NCBI GenBank assembly: GCA_003194525.1
Contig: NBIV01000122.1
Coordinates: 62,001 to 126,000, forward strand
Reading direction: 5' to 3'
DNA length: 64,000 bases
Source of the DNA: Gracilariopsis chorda
Taxonomy: Eukaryota > Rhodophyta > Florideophyceae > Gracilariales > Gracilariaceae
A program made the position numbers and the translations under genes. Position 1 is the first letter of the stretch. Each line of letters starts with the position of its first letter. The notes under the pieces are model-generated. The model worked only from the letters and a program-made list of their open reading frames with translations. It was not told where the DNA came from and did no database searches. This document shows, piece by piece, positions 22,329-33,146 of the stretch.

Positions 22329-23065
22329 TGTAGCATTTGGAATGCATTGGTATCGGTATGCCGGATCGTGAGCTGAGTCGAGGACGACATTCATAGTATG
22401 GTGCTACTGTACATGGCTGTCCAGCAAGGACTATGAATGTAACCCCTTTATGGAGGAATGTGAACCATGGATGGTAATCTGTCACTGCACTGCTGTGCAT
22501 GGTACTGTAGTGGGCCGCCACTAATTAATTAATTATTTTCTTATATTTTACTATTATAGTTAGTGGAGAGCCACACATTTAGACACTACTGTCAGACTAT
22601 TGAATGGCTTCGCAGCCTAGTAAAGGGCGACCTGCCAAGGTGAGGGAGGCGAAGGCCAACAAACACCCTCAGCTCTTGACCCTTTGGTCAGACCCTCAGG
22701 AATCCTAAGTCGTTTACGACACAGGGGCACCTATAGTATCAGTACTTAATGATTTTTGAGCTATAGCTCTTTGTTCCGAGGATATACTCACGTGTTTTAC
22801 AGCTGACTGTTCTGGTTTGGCCTTTTTTGTTTATTGATATTGTTGTGTTTGCCACAGGACCGTCTGATACTCTTATCTTTTGGCTACGCTGAGTCTCCGC
22901 TCTCGGATACGCTGTTCAAACACGTGACATTCGTACTGCTGGTGCCCCCACCTTGGCACTGATCTTCTAGCCCCGTTGCCCGCAAGGCAACATCCACATT
23001 CGTGGTTCGTTTGTGGCTTTCCACCCCGCTACCGAGGCCCTTACAGGCATTAGTGGAATACCACA
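22329..23065 (+). repeat. 3' LTR of the 11.1 kb chromovirus
   Basis: 737 bp with the same TGTAGC...CCACA ends as the 5' copy. It is followed by TTTAG, the second half of the target duplication. Roughly nine base differences from the 5' LTR were counted by eye. Confidence 0.92.
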
Positions 23066-25355
23066 TTTAGATCCTGTGAAGCAATTCGAAAGAAAGATTG
23101 CCCTGGATAGGATTGTTTTGTCACTGTCTAGTTTCTGTTCCTGTTGTAGTCTCTCCAGAATTAGTTTAACCACGCCGTTCTTTAGCTCCAAAATCCCAGT
23201 TTTGTTATGTCGCCGAACTAGGCGCGGCTTGAATCGTATGTTCCTTCCGGCCAGAAATCCTTTCATATCTTGCTTATTGAATTCATCGTCCACAGAGAGC
23301 GATTCTGGTGTACCGTCTATGTTTAACCATTCGGCTTCAACAACCGCGATGCTTGTCCGTAGCTCTCGGTCTTTCATGATGCATTTTTCAGAGTAGCCTT
23401 TCCCGGCATCCACAATGTGCAAAACCGTAAACCTAGTGCCTCGGATAATACAGGACATGTAGTCCAATTGAACTTCTACGTTAAACGCCTGGTTACTGTG
23501 ATTTATCGATATCTTCTCTGATGGTAGCGGAGGTCCTGAACTAGCACAGGTAACGCAATTAGCCACTAGCCTCTTAATCTCAGTCGCTAGTTCTTTAGAA
23601 TTGTGCCCGGCTTTTCGGCATATCATCATACTCTCTTCAGTTGGGGCGTTTCGTTAATCGATTTAGTCGCTTGGCCAACGTCTTTGGCCTTATTTTACCT
23701 ACAGCCTTTGAAATTAAACCCCCTACGGTTGGTAAGATAGCCAGTCTTCCTCGCATATCGAAACTTGAGTCCCCAGAGAAGTAGATCGATAGTACGCGTG
23801 ATTCTTTTTCCGTAGCGCGATTAAGAGTCAGAGTAGGTAGGATGGCGCCGTAATCTGTAGTACAATGTCCTTTTTCATCCATTCCTATCCTAAGCGGCGA
23901 GTAGTCTTCAAGCAAGTCGAATGTAAGCTCAACCTTTCGGTTCTTCATGTCCTGTGTATACACATTCCATGAGCATACGATTGGCTTCGAGTTGATACGT
24001 TCGTGGCTCCATCCGTGTCGATAGTTTTCTCTCGGTTTATAGGGTTCCAAAGGAATGTTCAAGAGTTCACATAATTTGATTGCCGATGCAATCCTCCGGA
24101 CGATACTGGGCTAACTTCATCTAATATGGTACTCGGATGTGGGTCCGAATCTCTTATACAAAAAATGGCTTCGGGTTATTCTTCTTCTCATGATGATGCT
24201 CACTCCAATTCGTCTTAAACTTTACATTGTTCTCGTCCTTTGCAAGATTGCCGGTAGACGTGATCCCATTACCACGAATAGGTTCCTCCTGGACTAGTCT
24301 CGAATCGCGTTTGGCTGGTTACTCATCATCTTCTTGCGAGTAACGCTTTTTTTCTTCGTCCTTTTGTTAAACTTGTTCGTCGTAAGGAAGGATTTGGTGG
24401 CTACCTTTGCCTTTGATGCCTCAGATGCAGAGTCGTCAGCACTCTCTTCTTCTCTTCCGAATTCTTGTTAAGCCTGAATGTCATCTTGCAATCCTATACG
24501 AGACAACCATCATCGTTGTTGCATGCCTTACGGCGTTCCTGAACGGCAGCTTTGAGAGTTCCTAAGCATCCAAGCCATTTCCAAACGCCTTATCGTCTAT
24601 ATCTTTGGAAGTAGCACCATTAATAACCTCAAAAATTGTACTCACTCGGTCGGTCGAAATTTGCATCGTTTGTACGGTCTCGCTGGTCATCATTTGAGAT
24701 GATGAGACAGGATTGCTGATAATGTTCGCAAAGGTCTGCGTGGAAAGATTCGCATTAAGAAGCAAGAAGATTCCGAAGTTCGGACAAGCAGTTAAGTCCT
24801 GGTCTGAGTTGGTCTGGTTCAAGTATAGAAGGGCCAGTCCCACAAATCGTTCTACATAGTCTTCAATTGCTTCGCCAACTTTATGTTTGCAAGCATTGAT
24901 ACTTTTGTAAATTTGTACTGTTCTTCGAAGGCGGTTGACATTACAATCTTTAGCGACAAGGTTCACGATTTTCCTGAAGACTTTTCATTGGTCGAATTCT
25001 TCTTTGTTGTTTTTGGGAGCTATGATCGGTTCGGAAATCTTTGCGGCCTTTTTTCACAACTTTCTTTGAAAAGTCTAAAGAACGATACAGGATCATTCCA
25101 AGTGTTGCTACTTCACCTTGACCGATTATTTCCGGCAGCAGCACAGCCAATAAGATTTTCTGCCCATTCATACACTGCCTCTCTCCATTGTAACTTATCA
25201 GTGTCTGTTCGTAACTTAGGAGGAATGAATATGTTGCTTGGAGAGAGTTCATCCTCTGGGCCCATAACTGTCGCGTGGGCTTCTGACGTATGTGAGAAGT
25301 TCATGATTGGAGCAGTAGAGGGGACCTCGTTCACAAGCAAACACAGTTGGCACAA
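23066..25355 (-). pseudogene. Gag, protease-linker and integrase core of the split Copia
   Basis: Gag starts near 25355-25250 with MGPEDELSPSNIFIPPKLR, shared with the Copia at 52858-58332 (MGPEDDFSTNNMTTPPKLR). The integrase shows the VTCASSGPPLPSEK zinc end, VEVQLDYMSC with the first catalytic Asp, LSVDDEFN with the second and RRHNKTGILELKNGV around the third. The protease region at about 24060-23640 is recognisable only by comparison with the other Copias. The reading frames carry several breaks. Confidence 0.75.
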
Positions 25356-25914
25356 AAATCTGCCGGAGATTGTTTGGGTCTCCTGGGGGATGAGACTTTA
25401 CTTAAATAGGGATACTACGCGACCATTGGGATACTAAAGTCTGTCAGTGGCGGATATGGCGTTCAGATGTTGTACGTCATTCCTTCTCTCCCAGTGACGG
25501 ACTTGTACGTGTTCTCACAACAGTATCTTCGTACCATCTGCTTCGAGACCTGCGAAGTGTACACGGTTTGTTTCTACTGTGACAGCTTTGTATGCCAACA
25601 GATGCACTGCTCTCCTCAAACACTGGCCACGTTACAGACTAAAAGACATCTGAACTTACTTTTGCGCTTTGTGTCCGGTTATCTGATATTCTTACGACGC
25701 TTTGTTCCTACGATCTACTCTCAGCTTCTAGGCAAGAGCGCACAAGATTTCCTTCTTGAAGACAAAAACTTGCATTATATTTATGTAGCATGTGCCATTG
25801 TGACATGAAAAGCATAGTATGGTAGCACCACGGCAGTAGCGTGAATGGGATGAAAGAAGCAGCGTGCTTCGGAGAGGTTATATGCCTCTATGCTTACTGA
25901 AGGCGAGGGAGTAT

Positions 25915-26130
25915 ACGCGTAAACACGAATTTGCGTGGCGGTATACTGTGATTCTAGATTGGGCTCCATCTGAAGGAGTGGCTATCAGAAAACAGAGTGC
26001 GTAGATTGGCAGCCAAAGTGGGTTGGATTGATTTACCATGTCCAGAACGGGATAGGCTTAGCTACAGGTGTCTGGTGGAAGCTTGTCCTTACTTTTTGAC
26101 GTCTGTCGCTTCAATACGGTTTCTCATTTA
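25915..26130 (+). mobile_element. LINE RNase H trace in repeat U
   Basis: The frame around 25945-26020 reads VILDWAPSEGVAIRKQSA, then LAAKVG in a neighbouring frame. This resembles the WxPSHxGxxGNExAD block of LINE-encoded RNase H. It is short and decayed, with the His of the motif replaced. The same trace lies inverted at about 52250-52465. Confidence 0.4.
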
Positions 26131-26393
26131 AGTCGGCGACGTCACATCACTCATCGATCTCGGTGATAACCCATAGCTACCCAAACAACATGAGTAGTTC
26201 GTAGTTGTATAAGAGATGACTAAATGATCCAATAACGGATACTTGGCAGGGTATGTTGCGACGCGGCTAACCCCGTCACAGTTTTGGTGAACTGCTAAGG
26301 GCGGAGTTTTGAATGACAAAGTTTCCACTTGTAACCAGCCGGTTGGTTTTCTATGCCCGATGACGCACACCTGTGAACCGATTCCCTGCTATC

Positions 26394-26401
26394 TATATAA
26401 G
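26394..26401 (+). promoter_or_regulatory. TATA box of a small Cys gene in repeat U
   Basis: TATATAAG lies about 145 bp before ATG 26542. The upstream block around 26310-26350 (GAATGACA..., CCACTTGT..., TTGGTTTTC) is matched at 29205-29255 ahead of the second copy of this gene family, which supports a real promoter. Confidence 0.55.
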
Positions 26402-26541
26402 GTGAGACTTGATCACCGCCGTCAAGCCGATCGGCTGCGGTGTGCTACCTACAACAGCTACAAACAGTGCATCACACATTCATACCACCCCCTTCATTTC
26501 CATTCGTGCCATTCTCTTTTCTGAGTCTTGGATTGTTCAAC

Positions 26542-26724
26542 ATGACCCCTTCTCTCACGAGATACGTTCGTGGTATTAATAATCAACTGAGAAACAACCG
26601 ATGTCATCATCGGTGTGCAATCAAGTACATTTTCGAATCGTTGTTCTTGTACATTTTAGTGATGGAACCAATCCCGTTCCGTTGCTACCGACTTCCTCTT
26701 TCCGACGACGCTTCCTCAGTTTGA
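26542..26724 (+). CDS. Small Cys/His-motif protein, family copy 1
   Basis: 60 codons from CAACATGACC to TGA. The product has NNQLRNNRCHHRCAIKYI and later PFRCYRLPLS. I recognise no family. It aligns along its whole length with the ORF at 29440: R-x-NRCH-x-RC-x(3)-YI, then P-x-RC-R, ending in S-x-V. Both follow TTGTTCAACATG or TTGTCCAACATG and a TATA box. Downstream, 26858-27112 contains a second conserved stretch (ILLETHAIDVQ) matched at 29770-29919 (MFLQTDAMEI), so the gene may have two exons; a plausible acceptor with a TCTGATT...GTTTCC tract occurs in both. The exon joint is not settled. The copy in U2 lacks this start. Confidence 0.5.
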   Translation: MTPSLTRYVRGINNQLRNNRCHHRCAIKYIFESLFLYILVMEPIPFRCYRLPLSDDASSV

Positions 26725-26857
26725 TCTCCCAATATCCGCACAGATGTCATCCGCACTGTGGTCATGAGTTTCGTCTGATTCAAACCCGTTTCCTTCGAGA
26801 TAATAACGGGTGCGTTCTGGCTTCTTGATATGTTTGTACTCGTTTCAAACCTTCGTG

Positions 26858-27112
26858 GCCACTCAGCAATCACATAAATGGCAAATAATCCTTCTTGAGA
26901 CTCATGCCATCGACGTACAAGCACTCGATCCCTCTGATGAACCGCTGAAAATAACGTGTACCATGAGATCAGGAGCAGACATTGTTGTAGGGTTAATTCC
27001 TGAACGCAATCTCGCTCTTCCAAAAGAACGAGAAACAAAGTTGGGAGATAGCAACATAATACAAGAGTACCTAGTGATGGCTACAGAGAATAAATCGGAA
27101 AACAAGCGTTAG
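26858..27112 (+). CDS. Possible downstream exon of small Cys gene copy 1
   Basis: An open stretch ends at TAG 27110-27112. It contains KWQIILLETHAIDVQALD and PERNLALPKERETKLGD. It is present almost unchanged in the inverted U copy (41094-41350) and more distantly at 29770-29919. The shared protein-level similarity between 26.9 and 29.8 kb, with an in-frame codon gap, suggests coding rather than chance. The link to the ORF at 26542 is inferred from order only. Confidence 0.35.
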   Translation, partial: ATQQSHKWQIILLETHAIDVQALDPSDEPLKITCTMRSGADIVVGLIPERNLALPKERETKLGDSNIIQEYLVMATENKSENKR

Positions 27113-27708
27113 TGAAACCAAGCTTTCTTGGTGCTTCGTGCATTTCAAGAGCTTCATTATGTTTTAGCATAACATGGATTCTGAGGAAGCCACGCTATTG
27201 TATGGTGATCGAATTATTCCGCTTAGAGGTATTCACACTTGACAGCAGCAGCAAAGCTCCCATTAGCGCCCATTACTTCAATACTCGGTATGTCTTTGAA
27301 CTCTTCAAACTCCGTTTACCTCCCCATTCAACTCTTCTGAGATCTAACATGTTGCGGAAGGAAATGAGGCAAGAATCAAACTTCTCCATGAAAGCGTAAG
27401 CCGGGCGTATCACATGATACACTTTCTACCGAAAACATACCGATTTATAAGTTACTCAAAAACCTAGGACACTTCTTAAGGCGTCGCGTGATAACTTTCT
27501 TTTTCGATACAGGTCGCTGGGTCAGGTGAAACCAGAAGTTTGTCAGGATCGGCAAACCTCTCCATTGCCTTGAATCCTCTTCATGGCGTTCGCAACTTGG
27601 TGGATGTTTTCGTTCGCTAACTTCTGGGGCCAATGTTGCAAGTGAGCGATATGCTCTTAACCCTGAGGGACCACAGCTCGCACGGTATGTGGTGCGCATC
27701 CCGAGCAT

Positions 27709-29200
27709 GGTCTTCCTGCGCCTAAAAGGGAAGCCCATCCGAAAGAGAACAATCTCCTCTCTTGATCCAGAACCCGTGGTTGGGGGGAAGCAGTTACGAC
27801 TGAATCGGCCTCATCCAAGTATGACGGAGGAGGGGTGGGTCCTAAGGGAAGGACCGCGGTGGCCCTTGCGGCGGCCGTGCAGCCATGCAGTGAAGAGCTG
27901 GAAGGTGTCAGGATGAAACCGGTTCTTTTTATGCTGAGTTGATTAGGCCATAGGCCAGGCTGTCCTGAACAAGGGCAGACAGAGCTTGCCAGCTTTCACG
28001 GCGCTTCAATGGTTCGCCATGTCAACACCATAGCAGTGGTGTGGTAACTGCGGTACCAATGGTTCCATAACCTTTACCGCACCACTGCGGACTGGTAGTT
28101 TTAGCTCGAATAGAATTCTATTGAGAGTAATACTGTAATAGTACATAGATTTAGACACGTAGACGTGTCTTCGTTCCCAGCAGACACGTAGATGTGTCTC
28201 TGCTCCCAGCCACGTACATGTGTCTCTGTTCTCAGGCGATATCTGCCCTGACGGACAGTGTTACAATTTAACAAGTCGTCCGGCAGATCTCCAAGAGGGA
28301 CGCGCCACGATCACGACCTTCCGCCGAACGTCTCTTACAAATACGCCACAGCCAGGATAAACGCATTTGCGCCATTTGAGCTTTGATTTTGCTTTTGTCT
28401 CTCTCGCTGCTTGCTGTGTGGAATGGTAGTCACGACTGTCACGGTGCTAAGGGAAAGTTTGCAAATTTCCTTCGTAACTTACGCCTCGTAAGCTCTGTGA
28501 AAGCCTGGACTGAGTCAGAGAAACCGATTGTTCCGTGAGTCAGATGCTCTATCTTCCCCTTTCAAGTGGGTGCTTCTGTGTCTAACGAACAGCTACAGCA
28601 GATTCCGGGCAGATATTTCATCTATGGGTGCGCTGTTTTCTCAGTGAGCAGAGCTCGAAACCGGTTTGCCGGCTGTGTTCTCCATAGAAACATTTGTATG
28701 AAAAGCATAGTATGGTTGCTCAAGCATCCGCATCCGCGCGTATGCGAGATTCTAGTGAACGATCATGGTTTCAGTGCCAGACTACTGAAACACGAGAGAT
28801 TTGGCCGCTGGCTACTCTTCTACTGTCAGTTAGGCAGAACTTTTTCACCTCTTCAGCGGTGAATTCGTCGCTAACCTGTTTGTCGTGGTAAGAAAGCCAA
28901 TCTTTCTGCTGCCCTATGAGCAGCGCTAGCAATATCGCCGAATCTGGGGTGAAGAAATGTCAATTATTCTGCCTTCGTACTCTGCCAGAACAGAAATAGA
29001 CGTAGAGTAGAGCCAATGGCTTGTTTAACCTATTTAAAATAATGTACACAGTTTATATTGTCTTAGCAAATGAATGCTTAAACACTGTCTGCTTCCAAGA
29101 ACCTCCTTGAATCTGTTCAATGGAATAGATTATTTGTTGCATTCGATATCGACAGAGGATGTTTCGGTTAACAGCGTTACTTTTGCTGCCAGCGTGGCAG
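27709..29200. other. No gene recognised; minisatellite inside
   Basis: Apart from the palindromic minisatellite at 28153-28236 I see nothing supportable. An open stretch at 28566-28862 has no recognisable motif and no promoter. Confidence 0.5.
28153..28236. repeat. Palindromic minisatellite, three units of about 29 bp
   Basis: Units at 28153-28181, 28182-28210 and 28211-28236 each consist of a palindrome around ACGTAGACGT (AGACACGTAGACGTGTCT in unit 1) plus a CTG(C/T)TCCCAG-like spacer. The third unit is shortened. Changes within the palindromes keep most pairing. Confidence 0.8.
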
Positions 29201-29314
29201 GCTAATGAATGACACCATTCCCACTTGTCAGCCCCCAATTGGTTTTCAATCAAGCACAGCTTGGGGATCAATAATTGATTTCCCCCTAATACGTTGTAAA
29301 GGGCACCGGCGACA

Positions 29315-29322
29315 CTATAAAA
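29315..29322 (+). promoter_or_regulatory. TATA box of small Cys gene copy 2
   Basis: CTATAAAAGG lies about 120 bp before ATG 29440. The 29205-29255 block upstream resembles 26308-26350 before copy 1. Confidence 0.6.
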
Positions 29323-29439
29323 GGAAAGCTCTCAACTCTTCGCTGCCCAGCTGATCGGACAACGTGAACCGCCCCAGATACCTACCTAACCGACCAATAC
29401 CTTTTTCAGCTACCTTCACGCCTTTTGACATTGTCCAAC

Positions 29440-29691
29440 ATGTTCTCTTTTCTGAAGAACAGAATACAAGAAATCAAGCGTGAAGTGCGGCACAACCGCT
29501 GCCACCGCCGGTGCACCGCCAGGTACATAATGAGAGCAGTTTCTCTAAAGCTGTTTTCAAGGGATGCCCTTCCCTGTCGATGCAGGATTAGTCCACCGTC
29601 TACAGCACCATCGGAAGTGGATCTCACTTCCGTAGGATCTCTTTCATGGCGGTCCTCGGGTTCCCCTCCTGTGCTAATATTACGCTACTGA
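29440..29691 (+). CDS. Small Cys/His-motif protein, family copy 2
   Basis: 83 codons from CCAACATGTTCTC to TGA 29689-29691. The product has KNRIQEIKREVRHNRCHRRCTARYI and LPCRCRISPP. It is homologous to the ORF at 26542 over about 60 residues, with Cys, His and Arg positions kept. A second homologous stretch follows at 29770-29919 (KKMFLQTDAMEIWGKLL, ending LERNRVFVFLSLR). A CAG acceptor after a pyrimidine run (about 29750-29765) suggests an intron, but the donor is unclear, so the true C-terminus may differ. I recognise no known family. The spacing of the Cys-x(3)-Cys pair recalls small metal-binding or disulphide peptides, but no function can be given. Confidence 0.5.
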   Translation: MFSFLKNRIQEIKREVRHNRCHRRCTARYIMRAVSLKLFSRDALPCRCRISPPSTAPSEVDLTSVGSLSWRSSGSPPVLILRY

Positions 29692-29919
29692 TCGCTGGAT
29701 GTTCTCTTTGTTGACTGATCCCTGGGATTGCGCCCATCTAGGTCTGATTTTCGTCGTTTCCACAGGCATGGAAAGAAGATGTTCCTTCAGACTGATGCTA
29801 TGGAAATATGGGGCAAGCTGTTGAAGAAATATAGAAGGCAATACGGGTTTTCTAGAGTTCAGGATTCGGACCCACGATTGGAACGCAATCGAGTTTTTGT
29901 ATTCCTTTCTTTGCGATAA

Positions 29920-30779
29920 AGCCCATCTTTCGCAGTCGACCTTCTTCTTCTTAGTTCTTCGCTTATCATCTTTCTTCATGGCTTCGGTTCACGTAGTAAA
30001 GAAAGAGATACTTTGGTCCTTATGCAATATTCCACGGACAATACTCAAACATTTACAATTGAACAACTATATGTTTAATACAACGAGCTTGAACAATCGA
30101 AACCTTTCGTCATGGGCTAACGGATCTTCCAGGAAACCGCAAAAGTAGTATAATTTGAGCTTTGCTACGTGGGTGGAGAGCTAAGAGATGTTTTGGTCCG
30201 ACGGCAAGTTTTCCAAGGCCGATCTACCACAGGTGTTCTCTGAAACCGAGCAATCTGTTTGTTTTCGCTTCCTTGCGAGTTTCAACGTGGCCTGCTGGTT
30301 CTTGACATTAAACTTGGGAGTTTGACGTCTCAAAATGGCGCCGAGGGCACAGACGCTCACCTGGTCTGCCTTCTTCGTTTTCTTTTTAGTATCTTCGTAA
30401 AGCGATCCACGCATTTCAATGTCATGACAACCGTTTATTGATCAGCAACTTGGTGCTGCGCTTGCAAATCAGTGTCACAACAACCGTTCTTGATGAACTG
30501 GTGACGGCGCTCACGCATGAAAACATCGCCGTATCTATCTATCTATCTCTTTCCCGTCCCGTCGATCTTTTGCACTCGCAACAAGGTGCTCTTTTCTATA
30601 TCCCTCTCCGATCACGCTGACATTCTCTTCCTCCACTGATCTTGCCTTTTCCATGTTACATCGTCGGTTCCGTCCGATCCGCGTTTCATATACTTGAATA
30701 ATGTGATTAGTTTCGTCGGATCCGCTTCTATCGCATCGCTCCCAGCTCTTCTATAAATTCTTTACCTGCGCCTCACCGA
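29920..30779. other. No gene recognised
   Basis: This is AT-leaning unique DNA with a (TATC)4 microsatellite at 30532-30548. I see no coding region or element. Confidence 0.5.
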
Positions 30780-30961
30780 ACAGTTCTCTAATATCCTCAG
30801 CCAGTTACGAGACTTTCTGTACATAACCTAATCAGCGACCATCAGATGTTTCTAAACTACGAAATGCCGTCCAAAGTCCAAACTCGAGAATATCACTTGT
30901 GACCAGCTGCTAACCGACATTTCGATGCTGCAACTCGGTGGATGGCGAAGGCTTCATTTAC

Positions 30962-31405
30962 TGTTGATGTTAGCGAGTATCATTTCGAACGGCTGGATGT
31001 CCGAAGCGAAAGCAACTTGCAGAAGAAGCTTCACTACGTTACACAGAACCGTGAGCCTTGTACCGCAGGAAAGCTTAGGAAAAGAAAGGCTTGAAGTAGG
31101 CGTGCCCTGCTGTAGAGAGAGCAGCACGCCAACAGCGACGTGAGAACGTTTGAGCAAGAACCGTTCAAGCTAGACGTACACAAGAGAACGTATTCTTTAT
31201 TGTATAGAACAGCTAGAAATCCTGTACTACACGGAGTAGCACAAAAATGCAGAGCTGTCGTACGAAGTATAAAAAGACCGATCACCCGCAGAAGAGCAGT
31301 GATCGGGGCATCCCGGGCAGGAGATCCGGGGTCCTTGTGCCTGTTCCTGTTGCCCGCGCTACTGCACTCACGTCATCGCACTCTGCAACCCTGTTCTGAT
31401 CAACA
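30962..31405 (+). repeat. Solo LTR, Gypsy type, in R3 copy 1
   Basis: 444 bp with ends TGTTGATGTTAGC and CTGATCAACA, flanked by ATTTAC on both sides. No internal region is attached, so it is the product of LTR-LTR recombination. TATA box AGTATAAAAAG at 31266-31276. Hairpins are CCGATCAC/GTGATCGG (31278-31306) and CCCGG/CCGGG (31312-31330), then TTGTGCCTGT. It is related in layout to the LTRs at 34061 and 50446. Confidence 0.8.
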
Positions 31406-31809
31406 ATTTACAGAAAATTTTGAGCTGCCGCCGGCGGTTAAGTCAACCCCGAGTCACAACAAATCGTGCGTGAGTCCTGTCATGAGAAACCATATCGTTC
31501 ATTGCTGGAAGGGGTTTCAAATGTCCTATTCACCTCAAAACTCTTCTGTTTGATTGCCATATGGAGCTACACTCGTATCAAATGGGCGCCGTCCATCTGG
31601 CTATCCGAACTCGATTACCACGAGAGCAACCATATTAATCATCTCCTGCTTCTTCTTCTTTAATGTGATCTGATGCAACCAATTATGTTACACCAGGAAG
31701 GCTATCCTACAAAAAGTTCTCTCTCCTGAGAAATGTCAAAGACTTTAACGGTAATCTTCTAATCGACTCTAACAGATTGATCCCTTCTTTCTCGCGATGT
31801 AGGTAAGTC

Positions 31810-32600
31810 ATCTCACCGAGAGGCATCGGTCAGCGGGCATTGAAACAAGACGTGGTGAACATCTCTTTTCGCCGGTCTGTCGCACTCGCTCGAACAGTTT
31901 TGTTCTTCATATACGATCCCACAATGTGTAATGGTACATGAGAGGCCGCAAAATGCGACAACGCCACACCCGCATACCTCGTTTCTTTCGTCTCCCCGCC
32001 AACCTCTTGGGTGATACAAAACGCGTTGTTACTCTTTGATTTGAGCTTCAGTTGATCCTGGATGTCCAATCAATGAACAGGTACCAGTAGTTTTTCGTTC
32101 AACAGAATGCACAGTACAGACTTTGCAAGCTTATCTACACGTTCTTTTCGATCAAGTCCGCAGTGGCTGGGTACCCAAACAACTATGCGATGCATGAGTT
32201 ACTCAGTCGGTCAAACTCAAGTGCTAACGTTGAAGCGAAGTACACTGTGACCGATATTTTCTTTTTATCGCATCCACTGGCGAAAGAGAATATGTGAACA
32301 CTCGGATTGTCTTATCTGTGAGGTTTTGCACTTTTCTGAATGCGTGTCTGACCGCACCGATTTCCGTCGTGAACGAACAGGCATTAACTCCTGCTGGTTC
32401 TACTCCCTGTTATGTTTCTCCCATGAGTTCCACCACATCTTGTACGAGCTGGTGCCCACTTTTCCTTATGTGTCCGTCGGCGTCCGTGATAGCATCGGCA
32501 GTACTATTGTTCTATGCAATTTTGTAGCCATCATCGCATTGGGTCCACGTAGATGGTTCCATATTCCGCTTCGTTCGGAAAACGTGGATGCACTCGTCGT
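31810..32600 (-). mobile_element. LINE fragment (RNase H and 3' end), R3 copy 1
   Basis: On the minus strand, VVWVPSHCGLDRKERVDKLAKS is the WxPSHxG RNase H block (about 32210-32130), preceded by TEIGAVRHAFRK and followed by the zinc-like end DVHHVLFQCPLTDASR. This layout is that of I/R1/Jockey-like LINEs with a C-terminal RNase H. RT is not visible. The frame is interrupted by several stops and shifts, as expected for an old 5'-truncated insert. Confidence 0.7.
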
Positions 32601-33146
32601 CCTGAGTTAGATCGGGTGTGGGATAACGAGTGCCAGCACACCAGCCGTCATCCCAACTTACAGCTACACCTAATCATTGTTGCACCATATATCACAGACT
32701 CCGCTCGGAAGATCGCTTATCAGATAGCGCGCTTCATTGATTTGTACGTGTGGGGTGTCTTCTTTGCAGCTACTAAAGGATAATATCTGGATGTTGGACA
32801 TATCAATCTGGTATACTTCTCTTTTCCTTTCTGTGTCTCCCGTTCAAAGCATCCATTTAACTCTTTCCACTACCCAGGTATATGAAAGCACATCGCAACA
32901 CCTCAAAAAGGCTCAATCTCAAACTGACTTTGAACGAATAACTGCTCGAGACGTCCTTCAACCCAATTATGCACTCATGCTTCAGCAAGATCTTTTCATC
33001 TATATACAAATCTCACCTTATCCCAAATCATACGAGCCGCCCAAGACCCAAAACGACACAACTTGTGTTCAAAATGTGTCCTGAACTGCTACAGAATGAG
33101 TACATCTTGCTTCATCGTGATTCTAAAACTCATTCATAGGATGACC

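Larger units (their letters stand above)
11967..23065 (+). mobile_element. 11.1 kb Ty3/Gypsy chromovirus with an antisense extra ORF
   Basis: Direct 737 bp LTRs (11967-12703 and 22329-23065) flank an internal region with gag, protease, RT, RNase H, integrase and chromodomain on the plus strand, then a 567-codon ORF on the minus strand. The 5 bp direct repeats TTTAG (11962-11966, 23066-23070) are the target duplication. The target was a Copia integrase region whose coding continues on both sides. A purine tract with GGGGGGA precedes the 3' LTR. The LTRs differ at about nine sites by eye, about 1.2%, so the insertion is fairly recent. Gag-pol nevertheless carries about ten breaks, while the antisense ORF is whole. 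At 11,099 bp it is large for a chromovirus; the antisense module accounts for about 1.9 kb of that. Confidence 0.93.
11497..25522 (-). mobile_element. Ty1/Copia element split by an 11.1 kb Gypsy insertion, 3' part missing
   Basis: Read on the minus strand, a 5' LTR-like start (TGTTGTGAGAACACG) lies at 25522, followed by gag (about 25355-24560), a protease/linker region (about 24060-23640) and integrase (about 23630-23066). The sequence is then interrupted by the Gypsy element at 11967-23065, and integrase C-terminal coding resumes from 11966 to 11497. The two parts are flanked by the same TTTAG. Reverse transcriptase and RNase H are absent: below 11497 there are only about 250 bp of AT-rich DNA before the Harbinger element. 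Motifs match the Copia at 52858-58332, such as LAKGYAP-ILGAP and RALHRLLKS-DHS. It has several breaks plus loss of the 3' half. Confidence 0.8.
25523..27708 (+). repeat. Repeat unit U, copy 1 (uninterrupted)
   Basis: About 2.19 kb is repeated in inverted orientation at 40479-52857. The 25519-26186 part matches 52194-52861 at equal length (668 bp), and the rest matches 40479-41964 with small indels. This copy contains CAAAC once (26182-26186), exactly where the Copia element sits in copy 2, so it is the empty site. It contains a LINE RNase H trace and a small Cys-containing gene with its promoter. I see no terminal inverted repeats. The left edge abuts a Copia LTR; the right edge is where the two copies stop matching. 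It could be a segmental duplication or a transposon of unknown type. Confidence 0.85.
30780..33146 (+). repeat. R3 inverted duplication, copy 1
   Basis: 2367 bp repeated inverted at 61634-64000. Matching positions sum to 94780 throughout, so there is no net indel across the whole length, and most open frames are identical. It contains a solo LTR and LINE RNase H remains on the minus strand. The right edge (33146) is exactly where the truncated Gypsy fragment begins. The left edge cannot be fixed because copy 2 runs off the window. Confidence 0.95.

Noticed and set aside
28566-28862. 98-codon open stretch
   Set aside because: No motif, no promoter and overlapping frames; likely chance.
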